A DNA stretch of 64,000 nucleotides from Lachnospiraceae bacterium (GCA_017428105.1 JAFRRM010000016.1:36187-100186), one strand, 5' to 3'; shown: positions 1 to 10,956, counted from the first letter of the stretch. The notes: generated by a model not told the origin, from the sequence alone. A program made the numbers and translations.

Positions 1-1026
1 ATGTTCCTGGCCGAAGCCGACTACATCGGCAAGTACGTCGATTCCCCTTACACCATGGACATCACCTCCTTCGGTTTCCAGAACGTGCCTACGATGTATG
101 AATACACCATCAAGGCCGCCAGCGATCCCAGCGGCGTGTGCAAGGGCGTTTCCTTCCAGTGCTGCCCCGCCGGCGTGATCTACCGCAAGAGCATCGCCAA
201 GGACGTGCTGGGCACCGACGTTCCCGAAGAAGTCCAGGCCAAGATCGACACCTGGGAGAAATTTGACGCCGTCGCCGCCGAAGCCAAGGCCAAAGGCTAC
301 TACATGACCGCTTCCTTCGCCGAGACCTTCCGCGCCTTCTCCAACAACTGCACCATGCCCTGGGTCGACGCCAACAACAACCTGCAGTTCGACCCCCAGA
401 TCACGGCCTGGATGGATCAGACCCGTGAATACATCAAGAACGGCTACACCCTGACCGCCGGCGTGTGGGATCAGGAAAAGACCAATGAAATGTTCAAGAC
501 CGGCAAGACCCTGTGCTTCTTCGGCCCTGCCTGGTATTACAACTTCTGCATGACCAACGCCCAGGATCCCGCGGAAGGCTGCGTAGGCGACTGGTGCCTG
601 GTCAAAGGCCCTCAGGCTTACTTCTGGGGCGGCACCTGGCTGCTGGCTGCCACCGGTTCCGACAACGCTCCCATGCTGAAGGACATCTTCGAGACCTTCA
701 CCGTGAACACCGACGTCCTGAACAAGATGGTCAAGGATGACAATCAGTACGTCAACAACACCGACGTCGTCAAGGCCTTTGCCGAAGATCCCAACTACGG
801 CAACACCGCCATCCTGGACGGCCAGAACGACATCGCGATCTTCTACGAACTGGCCAAGGACATCAAGTGGGAGAACCACACCAACTACGATCAGCTGCTG
901 AACGAAGGTCTGCAGAACAAGCTGCAGGAGTTCTACAACGGCTCTGTGGATGAAGAGACCGCCATGCTGAACTTCTACAACTACATCGCCGAGACCTATC
1001 CCGACATCGTCATTCCGGCGCACTGA
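1..1026 (+). CDS. Sugar ABC transporter substrate-binding protein (5' truncated by window edge)
   Basis: Extracellular solute-binding protein of family 1, the sugar-capturing lipoprotein of a CUT1-type importer. Only the C-terminal 341 residues are present; the family is usually about 420-450 residues, so the lipoprotein signal and first lobe lie left of the window, and the Met at position 1 is not taken as the real start. Aromatic-rich segments such as FFGPAWYYNF and YFWGGTWLL are typical of the ligand cleft. It is followed by two permeases, a GH5 glycosidase and an ATPase on the same strand. The ligand is not deducible from sequence alone; the GH5 neighbour suggests a beta-linked oligosaccharide (inference). 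Confidence 0.9.
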   Translation: MFLAEADYIGKYVDSPYTMDITSFGFQNVPTMYEYTIKAASDPSGVCKGVSFQCCPAGVIYRKSIAKDVLGTDVPEEVQAKIDTWEKFDAVAAEAKAKGYYMTASFAETFRAFSNNCTMPWVDANNNLQFDPQITAWMDQTREYIKNGYTLTAGVWDQEKTNEMFKTGKTLCFFGPAWYYNFCMTNAQDPAEGCVGDWCLVKGPQAYFWGGTWLLAATGSDNAPMLKDIFETFTVNTDVLNKMVKDDNQYVNNTDVVKAFAEDPNYGNTAILDGQNDIAIFYELAKDIKWENHTNYDQLLNEGLQNKLQEFYNGSVDEETAMLNFYNYIAETYPDIVIPAH

Positions 1027-1042
1027 TCATCCGACCGGCCTG

Positions 1043-1079
1043 CCGGGGCAGGGGCTTCTGCCCCCTGCCCCGGTTTTTT
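1043..1079 (+). terminator. Intercistronic hairpin with T-run after the binding-protein gene
   Basis: A 13-bp perfect GC-rich stem (CCGGGGCAGGGGC paired with its complement across TTCT) is followed by TTTTTT. It sits between the binding-protein stop and the first permease start. In sugar ABC operons such a partial terminator or mRNA-stabilising hairpin lets the binding protein be made in excess over the membrane parts. Confidence 0.8.
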
Positions 1080-1104
1080 ATAAAAAACCAGTCGGAGGGA
1101 CATA

Positions 1105-2088
1105 ATGAGCAAAAAAGATTCCAAAACACTGGGGCCGCAGAAATCGGTCAGCTATGCGAAATGGGGATATATCTTCATTCTCCCGTTTTTCATCGTCTAC
1201 ATCGTTTTCACCCTGGCCCCGCAGTTCCTGACCATCTACAACAGTTTTTTTGAAAACTACCGGAGCGGGCTCAAACAGATCGGCCCGAACTTCGTTGGCT
1301 TAGACAACTACAAGGCCCTGTTCACCGCGGATCCGTCCGGCACGGTCCGCATCCTGAAATACGCGGCCAACACGCTGATCCTGTGGATCGCGGGCGCCGT
1401 CCCCCAGTTCGTCATCGCGCTGCTGCTGGCCATCTTCTTCACCAGCTACCGCCTGAACATCAAGGGGCAGGGCTTTTTCAAGACCGTCATCTACATGCCG
1501 AACCTGATCATGGCGGCCGCTTTCTCCATGCTGTTCTACACGCTCTTCTCCCGCGTGGGTCCGATCCAGGGCCTGCTGGAGAACTGGGGGGTGGTCGACA
1601 AATCATTCGACTTCTTCTCCGTACGGATCACCGTGCGCGGGATGATCGCCCTGATGAACTTCCTGATGTGGTTCGGCAACACGACGATCGTGCTGATGGC
1701 CGGCATCATGGGCATCGACCAGGCCCTGTTCGAATCCGCCACGATCGACGGCGCGAATTCCGTGCAGGTCTTCTTCCGGGTGACCATGCCGCTGCTGATG
1801 CCGATCTTCGTCTACTGCCTCATCACGGCCATGATCGGCGGCATCCAGATGTTCGACGTGCCGCAGGTCCTGACGAACGGCAAGGGCGTGCCGAACGAGT
1901 TCACGCGCACCCTGGTCATGTATCTGAACGGCTATCTGACCACCAAGAACTACGGCATGGGCGGCGCGATCTCCGTGATCATCTTCATCATCACCGGCGG
2001 CCTGAGCGCCGTCGTGTACAAGATGCTCTCCGCCCAGTATAAGGATCCGGAGCGCCAGCACCGGCAGAGAAAGGGGAACGTGATATGA
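1105..2088 (+). CDS. Sugar ABC transporter permease (MalF/UgpA type)
   Basis: First membrane subunit of the CUT1 importer, 327 residues, with about six hydrophobic helices starting near residue 20. The cytoplasmic EAA loop that docks the ATPase reads ESATIDGANSVQVFFRVTMP near residues 213-232. GGAGGG precedes the ATG by a normal distance. The stop overlaps the start of the next permease by 4 bp (ATGA), so the two membrane subunits are probably translationally coupled and made in equal amounts. Confidence 0.93.
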   Translation: MSKKDSKTLGPQKSVSYAKWGYIFILPFFIVYIVFTLAPQFLTIYNSFFENYRSGLKQIGPNFVGLDNYKALFTADPSGTVRILKYAANTLILWIAGAVPQFVIALLLAIFFTSYRLNIKGQGFFKTVIYMPNLIMAAAFSMLFYTLFSRVGPIQGLLENWGVVDKSFDFFSVRITVRGMIALMNFLMWFGNTTIVLMAGIMGIDQALFESATIDGANSVQVFFRVTMPLLMPIFVYCLITAMIGGIQMFDVPQVLTNGKGVPNEFTRTLVMYLNGYLTTKNYGMGGAISVIIFIITGGLSAVVYKMLSAQYKDPERQHRQRKGNVI

Positions 2089-2954
2089 AAAAAGGTTTGA
2101 GCGGCAATACGCGCGGCCTGATCAAGCTGACCGTCCTGCGCGTGATCGTATACGCGATCCTTATCTTCCTGTGCATCCTATGCCTGTTCTTCTTCTACCT
2201 GATGCTGGTCAACGCCTCGCGCTCCAACGCGCAGCTGGCCACCGGTTTTTCCCTGGTCCCTCAGGAGAACTTCTTCAAGAACCTGGTCAACGCCTGGAAC
2301 GACTCGTCCATCAATATCCCGCGCGGCATGCTGAACAGCCTGATCATCGCGCTGGCCACCGCCGTGCTGACCACGTATTTCTCGGCCCTCACGGCATATG
2401 GCGTGCACGCGTATGAATTCAAGGGCAAGAAGTTCGTCTTCACCTTCATCATCGCGGTCATGATGATCCCGTCGCAGGTCTCCGCGCTGGGCTTCATCCA
2501 GATGATGAACAAGTTCCACCTGAACAACAGCTACATCCCGCTGATCGTGCCCGGCATTGCCGCTCCCGTGGTGTTCTTCTACATGAAACAATATATGGAG
2601 AGCGTGCTGCCGCTGGACGTGATCGACGCGGCGCGCGTGGACGGCTCGGGCGAATTCCGCACGTTCAACACGATCGTGCTGCCGATGCTCAAGCCTGCCA
2701 TCGCGGTGCAGATGATCTTCTCCTTCGTGAGCTCCTGGAATAACTACTTCATCCCGGCCCTGCTGCTGGATAAGGCGGAGATGAAGACCGTGCCCATCAT
2801 GATCGCCCAGCTGCGTTCCGCGGACTATTCCAAGTTCGACATGGGCAAGGTCTACATGTTCATCCTGCTGGCCATCCTGCCGGTCTTGATCACCTACATC
2901 TTCCTGTCCAAGTCGATCATCAAGGGCGTGACCGCGGGCAGCGTCAAGGGCTGA
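2085..2954 (+). CDS. Sugar ABC transporter permease (MalG/UgpE type)
   Basis: Second membrane subunit, 289 residues, six predicted helices. The EAA loop DAARVDGSGEFRTFNTIVLP is near residues 184-203. It ends with the short cytoplasmic tail KGVTAGSVKG, characteristic of MalG-like permeases. It overlaps the upstream permease by 4 bp and is followed after about 23 bp by the GH5 gene, so it belongs to the same operon. Confidence 0.94.
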   Translation: MKKGLSGNTRGLIKLTVLRVIVYAILIFLCILCLFFFYLMLVNASRSNAQLATGFSLVPQENFFKNLVNAWNDSSINIPRGMLNSLIIALATAVLTTYFSALTAYGVHAYEFKGKKFVFTFIIAVMMIPSQVSALGFIQMMNKFHLNNSYIPLIVPGIAAPVVFFYMKQYMESVLPLDVIDAARVDGSGEFRTFNTIVLPMLKPAIAVQMIFSFVSSWNNYFIPALLLDKAEMKTVPIMIAQLRSADYSKFDMGKVYMFILLAILPVLITYIFLSKSIIKGVTAGSVKG

Positions 2955-2977
2955 GCCCGGAAAGGAAGCGTGCGATC

Positions 2978-4006
2978 ATGGTGGAATGGAAAGGATTCCG
3001 GAAAGGCGTCGATCTGGGCGGATGGTTCTCCCAGTGCGATTATTCCGAGGAGCGGTACCGGAACTTCATCCGCGAAGAAGACTTCGCGGTCATCCGGGGC
3101 TGGGGCGCGGACCACGTCCGTCTCCCGGTGGATTACAACCTGCTGGAGGATGAGGACGGGAACTTCCTGGCGTCCGGCTTCGCGCATCTGGACCGCGCCC
3201 TCGGGTACTGTCTGGCCGCCGGTCTGAACCTGGTCCTGGACCTGCACAAGACTCCGGGCTTCTCGTTCGATCCGGATGAGAAGGAAAGCGGGTTCTTCGA
3301 TTCCGAAAAGTACCAGGAGCGGTTTTACCGGCTCTGGGAAGAGCTGGCCGGGCGGTACGGACGGCACACCGGCCGCATCGCGTTCGAACTGCTGAACGAG
3401 GTCACCGAGGAAAGCTACATGCCGGCCTGGAACCGGATCGCGGCCGAATGCATCCGCCGCATCCGCGTCCACGCGCCGGACGTCCCGGTCCTGGTGGGCG
3501 GCTACTGGCACAACAGCGCGCGGTCCGTCAAAGCCATCGACATCCCGGACGACCCGCACCTCGTCTACAACTTCCACTGCTACGAGCCGCTGATCTTCAC
3601 GCATCAGGGCGCGGACTGGATCCCGACCATGGACCCGGCCTTCCGCATCCCGGTCACGGCGAGCTTCGGGGAAATGGCGGAGGCCTCCCGCCGGATGGTG
3701 GGCGGCAATACGGCCGGCCTGGAGGATTTCCCGCCGGAGACGGTGCTGACCGCGGATTTCTTCATCGGATTCCTTGCGGAAGCCGCCGAGGCGGCCGAAA
3801 AGCGCGGCGTCCCGCTCTACTGCGGGGAATACGGCGTGATCGACCGCAGCAGACCGGAGGAGGCGCTCGCCTGGTACCGCCTGATCCATCAGGCGTTCGA
3901 ACACTACGGCATCGGCCGCGCGGCCTGGAGCTACCGGCAGATGGATTTCGGCCTGGCGGACGCCCGCATGGACGCTGTTCGGCCGGAACTGGTCCTCAAC
4001 TTATAA
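2978..4006 (+). CDS. Glycoside hydrolase family 5 (cellulase-like), cytoplasmic
   Basis: A (beta/alpha)8-barrel glycosidase of 342 residues. The acid/base Glu is in FELLNEV (E141) and the nucleophile Glu in YCGEYGV (E284), matching the paired-glutamate pattern of GH5. There is no signal peptide: the protein starts MVEWKGFRKGVDLGGW and is soluble, so it acts inside the cell. AAGGAAG supports the ATG at 2978. Sitting between permease and ATPase genes of an importer, it most likely hydrolyses the imported beta-glucan or mannan oligosaccharide (inference). GH5 specificity cannot be assigned without subfamily analysis. Confidence 0.88.
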   Translation: MVEWKGFRKGVDLGGWFSQCDYSEERYRNFIREEDFAVIRGWGADHVRLPVDYNLLEDEDGNFLASGFAHLDRALGYCLAAGLNLVLDLHKTPGFSFDPDEKESGFFDSEKYQERFYRLWEELAGRYGRHTGRIAFELLNEVTEESYMPAWNRIAAECIRRIRVHAPDVPVLVGGYWHNSARSVKAIDIPDDPHLVYNFHCYEPLIFTHQGADWIPTMDPAFRIPVTASFGEMAEASRRMVGGNTAGLEDFPPETVLTADFFIGFLAEAAEAAEKRGVPLYCGEYGVIDRSRPEEALAWYRLIHQAFEHYGIGRAAWSYRQMDFGLADARMDAVRPELVLNL

Positions 4007-4028
4007 AACAACGACTGGAGCAAGCATT

Positions 4029-5213
<1,185 letters not shown>

Positions 5214-5235
5214 GGCGGACACCGGACGGTTCCGA

Positions 5236-5257
5236 AGCCCCCTGCGGGGGGCTTTTT
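5236..5257 (+). terminator. Rho-independent terminator after the sugar transport operon
   Basis: GCCCCC, a TGC loop and GGGGGGC are followed by TTTTT, 23 bp after the ATPase stop. It closes the importer operon before the bcd promoter. Confidence 0.85.
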
Positions 5258-5308
5258 GATTTCCGGGTCTCTTTTTGCGCTTCTCGCCGCCGATTTGCCG
5301 AATTTCCA

Positions 5309-5337
5309 TTGACTTTGCAGCGGAAAAATTGTATTAT
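5309..5337 (+). promoter_or_regulatory. Sigma-A promoter of bcd-etfBA
   Basis: TTGACT at 5309-5314, a 17-bp spacer and TATTAT at 5332-5337. The leader to the bcd ATG would be about 45 nt and contains CAGGAGGACACT as ribosome binding site. Confidence 0.8.
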
Positions 5338-5387
5338 ATTAATGAAAAACATCGGCTAAATTTTTAACAATTTCCCAGGAGGACACT

Positions 5388-6530
5388 ATGGATTTTGCAC
5401 TCAGTCAGGAACATCTGATGGCCCGGGATCTTTTCCGCAGCTTCGCGGAAAACGAAGTCAAGCCCCTGGCCCAGGAAGTGGATGAGGAAGAACGTTTCCC
5501 GCTGGAGACCGTCGAAAAGATGGGCAAACTGGGATTCTTGGGCATTCCCATCCCGAAGCAGTACGGCGGCCAGGGCTGCGACTACCTGACCTATGCCATC
5601 TGCGTGGAAGAACTGGCGAAGGTCTGCGGGACCACCGCCGTCATCGTTTCCGCCCACACCTCCCTGTGCGAGATGCCCATTCTGCATTTTGGCACGGAAG
5701 AACAGAAGCAGAAATACTTAACGCCCCTGGCCAAGGGTGAAAAGCTCGGCGCCTTCGGTCTGACCGAACCCGGCGCGGGCACCGACGCCTCCGGCCAGCA
5801 CACCAAAGCCGTGAAGGACGGCGACGAATACGTGCTGAACGGCTCCAAGGTCTTCATCACCAACGGTTACTATGCGGACACCTATGTGGTCTTCGCCATG
5901 ACCGACAAGTCCCTGGGAAGCCGCGGCATCTCCGCCTTCATCGTGGAAAAGGGCACGCCCGGCTTCACCTTCGGCACCAAGGAAAAGAAAATGGGCATCC
6001 GCGGCAGCGCGACCTACGAGCTCGTCTTCACGGACTGCCGCATCCCCGCGGCAAACCTGCTGGGCAAGGAAGGCCAGGGCTACGGCATCGCCCTGCACAC
6101 CTTAAACGGCGGCCGTATCGGCATCGCAGCGCAGGCGCTGGGCCTGGCGGCCGGCGCGCTGGACGTCTCCACGGCCTACGTCAAGACCCGCAAGCAGTTC
6201 GGCAAGACCCTGGACCGCTTCCAGAACACCCAGTTCACCCTGGCGGAAATGGCCGTCCGCACGGAAGCCGCCCGCCTGCTGGTGTACAAATCCGCCTGGG
6301 AGCATGACGCCGATCCGAAGAACGACGGCACCTGCTCTTCCATGGCCAAGCTCTACGCGGCCGAGACCGCATCCTACGTCACCAACCGCGCCGTCCAGCT
6401 TCACGGCGGTTACGGATACATTCGTGAGTACGACGTGGAGCGCATGATGCGCGACGCGAAGATCACGGAGATCTACGAGGGTACCTCCGAAGTCCAGCGG
6501 ATGGTCATCTCCCATAACTTACTCAAATAA
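5388..6530 (+). CDS. bcd: Butyryl-CoA (short-chain acyl-CoA) dehydrogenase
   Basis: FAD-dependent acyl-CoA dehydrogenase of 380 residues, the usual length. It carries the signature GAFGLTEPGAGTDASGQ (substrate/FAD region, from about residue 123) and the C-terminal catalytic-base segment TEIYEGTSEVQR. Followed immediately by etfB and etfA, it corresponds to the Bcd-EtfAB complex of butyrate-forming Clostridia, which reduces crotonyl-CoA to butyryl-CoA and can bifurcate electrons to ferredoxin. The thl, hbd and crt genes of the pathway are not in this window. Substrate chain length is inferred from context. Confidence 0.93.
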   Translation: MDFALSQEHLMARDLFRSFAENEVKPLAQEVDEEERFPLETVEKMGKLGFLGIPIPKQYGGQGCDYLTYAICVEELAKVCGTTAVIVSAHTSLCEMPILHFGTEEQKQKYLTPLAKGEKLGAFGLTEPGAGTDASGQHTKAVKDGDEYVLNGSKVFITNGYYADTYVVFAMTDKSLGSRGISAFIVEKGTPGFTFGTKEKKMGIRGSATYELVFTDCRIPAANLLGKEGQGYGIALHTLNGGRIGIAAQALGLAAGALDVSTAYVKTRKQFGKTLDRFQNTQFTLAEMAVRTEAARLLVYKSAWEHDADPKNDGTCSSMAKLYAAETASYVTNRAVQLHGGYGYIREYDVERMMRDAKITEIYEGTSEVQRMVISHNLLK

Positions 6531-6546
6531 CAAGGAGACCGAGCAC

Positions 6547-7332
6547 ATGAAAATCGTTGTTTGCATCAAGCAGGTACCCGATACCGCCGGCGGCGTGAAG
6601 TTCAATCCGGACGGCACCCTGGACCGTTCCGCCATGCTGGCGATCATGAACCCGGATGACAAGGCCGGCCTGGAAGCCGCCCTGCGTCTGAAGGATCAGT
6701 ACGGCGCCGAAGTCACCGTGGTCACCATGGGTCTTCCCAAGGCCGACGCGATCCTGCGCGAAGCCATGGCCATGGGCGCCGACAAGGCCGTCCTGGTCAC
6801 GGACCGCGTGCTGGGCGGCGCCGATACCTGGGCCACCTCCCAGACCCTGGCCGGCGCGCTGCGCGGCCTGGAATACGACCTGGTCATCACCGGCCGTCAG
6901 GCCATCGACGGCGATACCGCGCAGGTCGGTCCCCAGCTGTCCGTCCATCTGGGCCTCCCGCTGGTCAGCTACACCCAGAACCTGAAGATCGAAGACGGCT
7001 ACGTGATCGCCGAGCGTCTGTTCGATGACCGCCATCACGTCCTGAAGGTCAAGATGCCCTGCCTCCTGACCGCGCTGTCCGAACTGAACGAGCCGCGTTA
7101 CATGACCCCCGGCGGGATCTTCGACGCGTTCCAGAAAGAAGTGACCGTATGGGGCCGCAAGGACCTGGTGGACACCCTGGACTCCGACCTGGGCAAGGTG
7201 GGCTCCCCCACCCAGATCGCCAAGGCTTCCGACAAGGTCCGCAAAGGCGCCGGCACCCAGCATGTGGCGGAAGACGGCCGTGAAGGCGCCGCCTACATCC
7301 TGGAAAAACTCAAAGAAAAATTCATCATCTGA
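6547..7332 (+). CDS. etfB: Electron transfer flavoprotein beta subunit
   Basis: 261-residue EtfB with the family start MKIVVCIKQVPDT and the segment ITGRQAIDGDTAQVGPQL, which contributes to flavin/AMP-site binding. It lies 16 bp after bcd and 14 bp before etfA. In Bcd-EtfAB complexes this subunit carries the FAD that accepts hydride from NADH and splits the electron pair. Whether this copy bifurcates cannot be proven from sequence alone. Confidence 0.94.
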   Translation: MKIVVCIKQVPDTAGGVKFNPDGTLDRSAMLAIMNPDDKAGLEAALRLKDQYGAEVTVVTMGLPKADAILREAMAMGADKAVLVTDRVLGGADTWATSQTLAGALRGLEYDLVITGRQAIDGDTAQVGPQLSVHLGLPLVSYTQNLKIEDGYVIAERLFDDRHHVLKVKMPCLLTALSELNEPRYMTPGGIFDAFQKEVTVWGRKDLVDTLDSDLGKVGSPTQIAKASDKVRKGAGTQHVAEDGREGAAYILEKLKEKFII

Positions 7333-7346
7333 GGGGGAACACAGAT

Positions 7347-8402
7347 ATGGCTTTATCCGATTACAAGGGCGTATATGTATTTGCCCAGCAGACTGATAAC
7401 AAAGTAGACGGCATCGCCCTGGAGCTGTTAGGCAAGGGCAAGGCGCTGGCGGCGGACCTGGGCACGGAAGTCGTGGCCATGCTGCTGGGCCATGAGATCG
7501 GCGACCAGGCCGACGTGCTGGCCGAATACGGCGCCGACCGGGTCGTGCTGGTGGACCATCCCTACCTGAAGGATTACATGACCGAGCCTTACACGCAGGC
7601 CATCTCCGCCATCATCCGCGAACTCAAGCCCGAGATCGTGCTCTTCGGCGCGACCGCCATCGGCCGCGACCTGGCCCCCTGCGTGGCGGCCACCGTGCAC
7701 ACCGGTCTGACCGCGGACTGCACCAAGCTGGACATCGGCGATTTCCCGATGAACCCGATCCCCGGCAAGGAGACCCTGCACAACCAGCTGCTGATGACCC
7801 GTCCCGCGTTCGGCGGCAACACCATCGCCACCATCGCCATTCCGGACTTCCGTCCGCAGATGGCCACGGTTCGTCCGGGCGTCATGCAGAAGATCGCTCC
7901 CATCGCGGACGCGAAGGCCAACGTGCTGAACTTCGACGCGCATCTGGAGAAGAACGACCGCTACGTGGAGATCCTGGACGTGGTCAAGAAAGTCAGCGAC
8001 TACGTGGACATCCAGGACGCCAAGATCCTGATCTCCGGCGGCCGCGGCATGCAGAACAAGGAAAACTACGAAAAGTACCTGCGCCCGTTAGCCAACCTGC
8101 TGGGCGGCCAGGTCTCCTCTTCCCGCGCGGGCGTGGACGGCTTCGGCATCCCGAAGGAACTGCAGGTAGGCCAGACCGGCAAGACCGTGCGGCCTAAACT
8201 GTACATGGCCTGCGGCATTTCCGGTGCCATCCAGCACCTGGCCGGCATGGAGGAATCCGATCTGATCATCGCCATCAACAAGGACGAGACCGCCCCCATC
8301 TTCGACGTGGCGGACTACGGCATCGTGGGCGACCTGTTCCAGATCATTCCGCCTTTGACCCAGATGGTGGAACAGGAACTGGCGAAGAAGAAGGAAGTAT
8401 GA
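7347..8402 (+). CDS. etfA: Electron transfer flavoprotein alpha subunit
   Basis: 351-residue EtfA. The C-terminal FAD domain shows the conserved run [20 protein letters not shown] and later [23 protein letters not shown], which bind the shuttle FAD. The preceding GGGGGA-type ribosome site (GAGGGGGAACACAGATATG) supports the start. Last gene of the bcd-etfBA operon; a strong terminator follows. Confidence 0.94.
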   Translation: MALSDYKGVYVFAQQTDNKVDGIALELLGKGKALAADLGTEVVAMLLGHEIGDQADVLAEYGADRVVLVDHPYLKDYMTEPYTQAISAIIRELKPEIVLFGATAIGRDLAPCVAATVHTGLTADCTKLDIGDFPMNPIPGKETLHNQLLMTRPAFGGNTIATIAIPDFRPQMATVRPGVMQKIAPIADAKANVLNFDAHLEKNDRYVEILDVVKKVSDYVDIQDAKILISGGRGMQNKENYEKYLRPLANLLGGQVSSSRAGVDGFGIPKELQVGQTGKTVRPKLYMACGISGAIQHLAGMEESDLIIAINKDETAPIFDVADYGIVGDLFQIIPPLTQMVEQELAKKKEV

Positions 8403-8423
8403 TTCCGGATCTTCCGCAAAAGG

Positions 8424-8452
8424 CCGGGGAAGGTTTCCTTCCCCGGTTTTTT
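8424..8452 (+). terminator. Rho-independent terminator after etfA
   Basis: Stem CCGGGGAAGG / CCTTCCCCGG with a short loop, followed by TTTTTT, about 20 bp after the etfA stop. Confidence 0.9.
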
Positions 8453-8495
8453 AATAGCGGACTGAGGCAGATGCCCGCAGTCCCGTTCCTAATAT

Positions 8496-8524
8496 TTGAC
8501 TTTGCGTCCCTCCTGTGTTATATA
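8496..8524 (+). promoter_or_regulatory. Sigma-A promoter of the lipoprotein gene
   Basis: TTGACT at 8496-8501, 17-bp spacer, TATATA at 8519-8524. Its first ten bases (TTGACTTTGC) are the same as in the bcd promoter. It lies upstream of the ATG at 8569 and rules out the earlier in-frame ATG at 8515, which would overlap the promoter. Confidence 0.75.
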
Positions 8525-8568
8525 TGTTAGGAAGTTTTTTAATAATCATCATGAAGAAGGAGAAAGAT

Positions 8569-9468
8569 ATGAAAAAACTTCTGGCAATGCTGCTTTGCGC
8601 AGCGATGATCCTGAGCCTGACCGCCTGCGGCGACGGCTACAAGACGGACAAGAACGCGAAAGCGGAAGACATCTTTTCCGCCGCCGTTACGAATCTGTCC
8701 AACACCGTAAAGACGATGCTGGATAAGGACGCCGAGCCGGCTCCGTTCAGTTTCAAAATGACCGGCAGCGTTTCCGCCGCCCTCAAGATGCCCGCCGAAG
8801 CAGCTGCAGCGGCCGGGAACACCGATCTGTCCATTACGGCTTCCGGCGAAGCGAACGGTCTGGTCGACAACAAGAAAGGCGCTTCCGTAACGCTGAAGGC
8901 TGAAACGAACGCCATGAAGGTGCTGGGTTCCCTGTTCGGTCCCCTCATGCCCGCCGGCAAAGAGGCCGAAGACATGAAGATCGAAGCCGGCGCCTACGTC
9001 GACCTGGAATCCGGCAGGACCTATGTCCAGGATCCGGACACCAAGAGCTGGAGCTGGACTTCCTTCGATCCCAACGATCTCAAGAATGTGGATCTCAAGG
9101 AAGTTGAGAGCGCGACGCTGGACAAGGTCTTTGAGACCTATACCTTCACCGTGGAGAAGGAAGCCTACATTTTTGAGGGAACCGCCAAGGCGGAAGCCGT
9201 GAACACCGACGCGCTGGACAACGAGATGGTCTCTGAGATCAGCGGCATGATCAAGGATCTGAAGCCGGCTCTGAAGCTGACCGTCGATCCCGACAAGCGG
9301 ATCACCGGCGCTGTCATGACCGTCAAGGATTACACGCTGGATCTGGGCGAGATGCTTGGCCTGTCCGCCGTGATCAGCGACCTTTCGCTGGATCTGGGCA
9401 TCACCTACGGTCCCGTCAGCTACCAGCTGCCCGACGACGTGAAGAACGCGCCGGAGAAAGAAGACTGA
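8569..9468 (+). CDS. Secreted lipoprotein of unknown function
   Basis: 299 residues with a clear lipoprotein signal: MKK, a hydrophobic core and lipobox LTAC with Cys at about residue 20. After the Cys the protein is polar, rich in Lys, Asp and Ala, with alternating beta-like stretches (for example VSAALKMPAE, LSITASGEANG, LKLTVDPDKRITGAVM). This resembles LolA/LppX-like lipoproteins that fold as a half-barrel, but I do not recognise a named family. AAGGAG at 8558 places the start. Single gene with its own promoter and terminator. Confidence 0.8.
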   Translation: MKKLLAMLLCAAMILSLTACGDGYKTDKNAKAEDIFSAAVTNLSNTVKTMLDKDAEPAPFSFKMTGSVSAALKMPAEAAAAAGNTDLSITASGEANGLVDNKKGASVTLKAETNAMKVLGSLFGPLMPAGKEAEDMKIEAGAYVDLESGRTYVQDPDTKSWSWTSFDPNDLKNVDLKEVESATLDKVFETYTFTVEKEAYIFEGTAKAEAVNTDALDNEMVSEISGMIKDLKPALKLTVDPDKRITGAVMTVKDYTLDLGEMLGLSAVISDLSLDLGITYGPVSYQLPDDVKNAPEKED

Positions 9469-9497
9469 TCTGCGGACGCGATCCTGAAACTTCTGTG

Positions 9498-9535
9498 AAA
9501 AAGCCGGGGAAGACTTGCATCTTCCCCGGCTTTTT
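9498..9535 (+). terminator. Bidirectional-type terminator after the lipoprotein
   Basis: AAAAAGCCGGGGAAGA pairs with TCTTCCCCGGCTTTTT across a 6-nt loop; T-run on the plus strand. Confidence 0.9.
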
Positions 9536-9615
9536 GCTACCATTCAACGGGGCGGACGTGAGCCGCCCGCAGCGAAAACACACCGGAGGGGGGCTCCCCT
9601 CGAAAGGATACGCTT

Positions 9616-10074
9616 ATGGGCGGTTTCTTCAACAATCTGATGATGCGCTTCCGCCGCTTCATGCAGGGGCGCTACGGCATCGACAACCTCTCCCGCTTCC
9701 TGATGGCTTTTGCCCTGATCCTCTGGGCCGTCAACATCCTGTTCGGCTTCCGGAACGTGATCCTGTCCGTTCTGGTCGCGGTGCTTCTGGTCCTGGTCTA
9801 CGTCCGCATGTTTTCCAAAAACATCCAGGCGCGGTACAATGAGAACACGCGCTATCTGATGCTCAAGGAAAAACTGCTGAACATCTTCCGGGGCAGGAAG
9901 GGAAGCGGTTCACAGAACGGCCGGAGCGGCGGCGCGTCCGGTCATGCGGCGGACACGGGGCACAAGATCTTCGCCTGCCCGGCGTGCCGGCAGCGGGTGC
10001 GCGTGCCGTCGGGCCGCGGGAAGATCGAGATCACCTGCCCCAAATGCGGCAATCATTTCAAGCGCCGCACGTAA
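9616..10074 (+). CDS. Small membrane protein with C-terminal zinc ribbon
   Basis: 152 residues. Residues about 27-63 form two closely spaced membrane helices (FLMAFALILWAVNILFGF, VILSVLVAVLLVLVYV). A Ser/Gly-rich linker leads to a zinc ribbon with two Cys pairs, CPACRQRV and CPKCGNHF. It lies 9 bp before the DUF5685 gene, which is followed by a DnaJ gene; this three-gene arrangement recurs in Clostridia from memory. The function is unknown; the soluble zinc ribbon faces the cytoplasm if both helices span the membrane. Confidence 0.8.
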   Translation: MGGFFNNLMMRFRRFMQGRYGIDNLSRFLMAFALILWAVNILFGFRNVILSVLVAVLLVLVYVRMFSKNIQARYNENTRYLMLKEKLLNIFRGRKGSGSQNGRSGGASGHAADTGHKIFACPACRQRVRVPSGRGKIEITCPKCGNHFKRRT

Positions 10075-10083
10075 GGAGTTCCC

Positions 10084-10956
10084 ATGTTCGGCTATATCAC
10101 CATCGCCAGGCCGGAGCTGAAGATCCGGGACGAGGAAAGCTACCGGGCTTTCTACTGCGGGCTGTGCCGCGCGCTTAAAAAGCGTCACGGCGTGACCGGC
10201 CAGAGCACGCTGTCCTACGACATGACCTTTGTGGTCCTGCTGCTCTCCGCCCTGTATGAACCGCCCACGGAGGCAGATTCCGTCTGGTGCCCCGTCCATC
10301 CCAAAGGGCGGCATGCCATCGTCCGGAACCGGTTCCTGGATTACGGCGCGGATATGAACCTCCTGCTGGCCTATTATAATCTGCGGGACGACTGGGCGGA
10401 CGATAAAAAATTGAGTGCCAGGGCCCTCTCCGGCCTGATGAAGAAGCACGCGGAACAGGTCGTGCGGGACTATCCCCGTCAGGGGAAGGCCGTGCGGGAC
10501 TACCTGGCCGCCGTCGCGGAGATCGAGCGGAAGGGCGGGACGGATCCGGACGCCCCGGCGAACGCCACCGGCGTCATGCTGGGCGAGCTGCTGGTGACGG
10601 AGGAGGACGTGTGGGCTCCCACGCTGCGGCAGATGGGCTTCTATCTGGGCAAATTCATCTACCTGATGGATGCGTACGAGGACCTGGAGGACGACCTGAA
10701 GTCCGGAAATTACAATCCTCTCTCCGGCTGGGGCGCGACGCGTGCCGCCGTGGCGGACCGGGTGCAGGAAGCCCTGACGCAGGTGCTCAGCGAGGCCACG
10801 CTGGCGTTCGAGCGGCTTCCCATCGTGGAAGGGGAGGATCTGCTGCGGAACATCCTGTACGCGGGCGTCTGGACGAAATTCGACGAAATTTCACGGAAAG
10901 ATAAAGAAAACGCCGCCGCACGGGCGGAGGAAGGAGGCGACGGCCATGATGTATGA
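10084..10956 (+). CDS. DUF5685 family protein
   Basis: 290 residues, recognised as DUF5685 from the N-terminal [17 protein letters not shown] (residues about 20-36) and the region [22 protein letters not shown] (about 192-213). The all-helical character and acidic DAYEDLEDD motif recall helical isoprenoid-synthase-like folds, but no enzymatic role is established. The 3' end overlaps the DnaJ gene by 11 bp, so the products are probably made together. No signal peptide. Confidence 0.8.
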   Translation: MFGYITIARPELKIRDEESYRAFYCGLCRALKKRHGVTGQSTLSYDMTFVVLLLSALYEPPTEADSVWCPVHPKGRHAIVRNRFLDYGADMNLLLAYYNLRDDWADDKKLSARALSGLMKKHAEQVVRDYPRQGKAVRDYLAAVAEIERKGGTDPDAPANATGVMLGELLVTEEDVWAPTLRQMGFYLGKFIYLMDAYEDLEDDLKSGNYNPLSGWGATRAAVADRVQEALTQVLSEATLAFERLPIVEGEDLLRNILYAGVWTKFDEISRKDKENAAARAEEGGDGHDV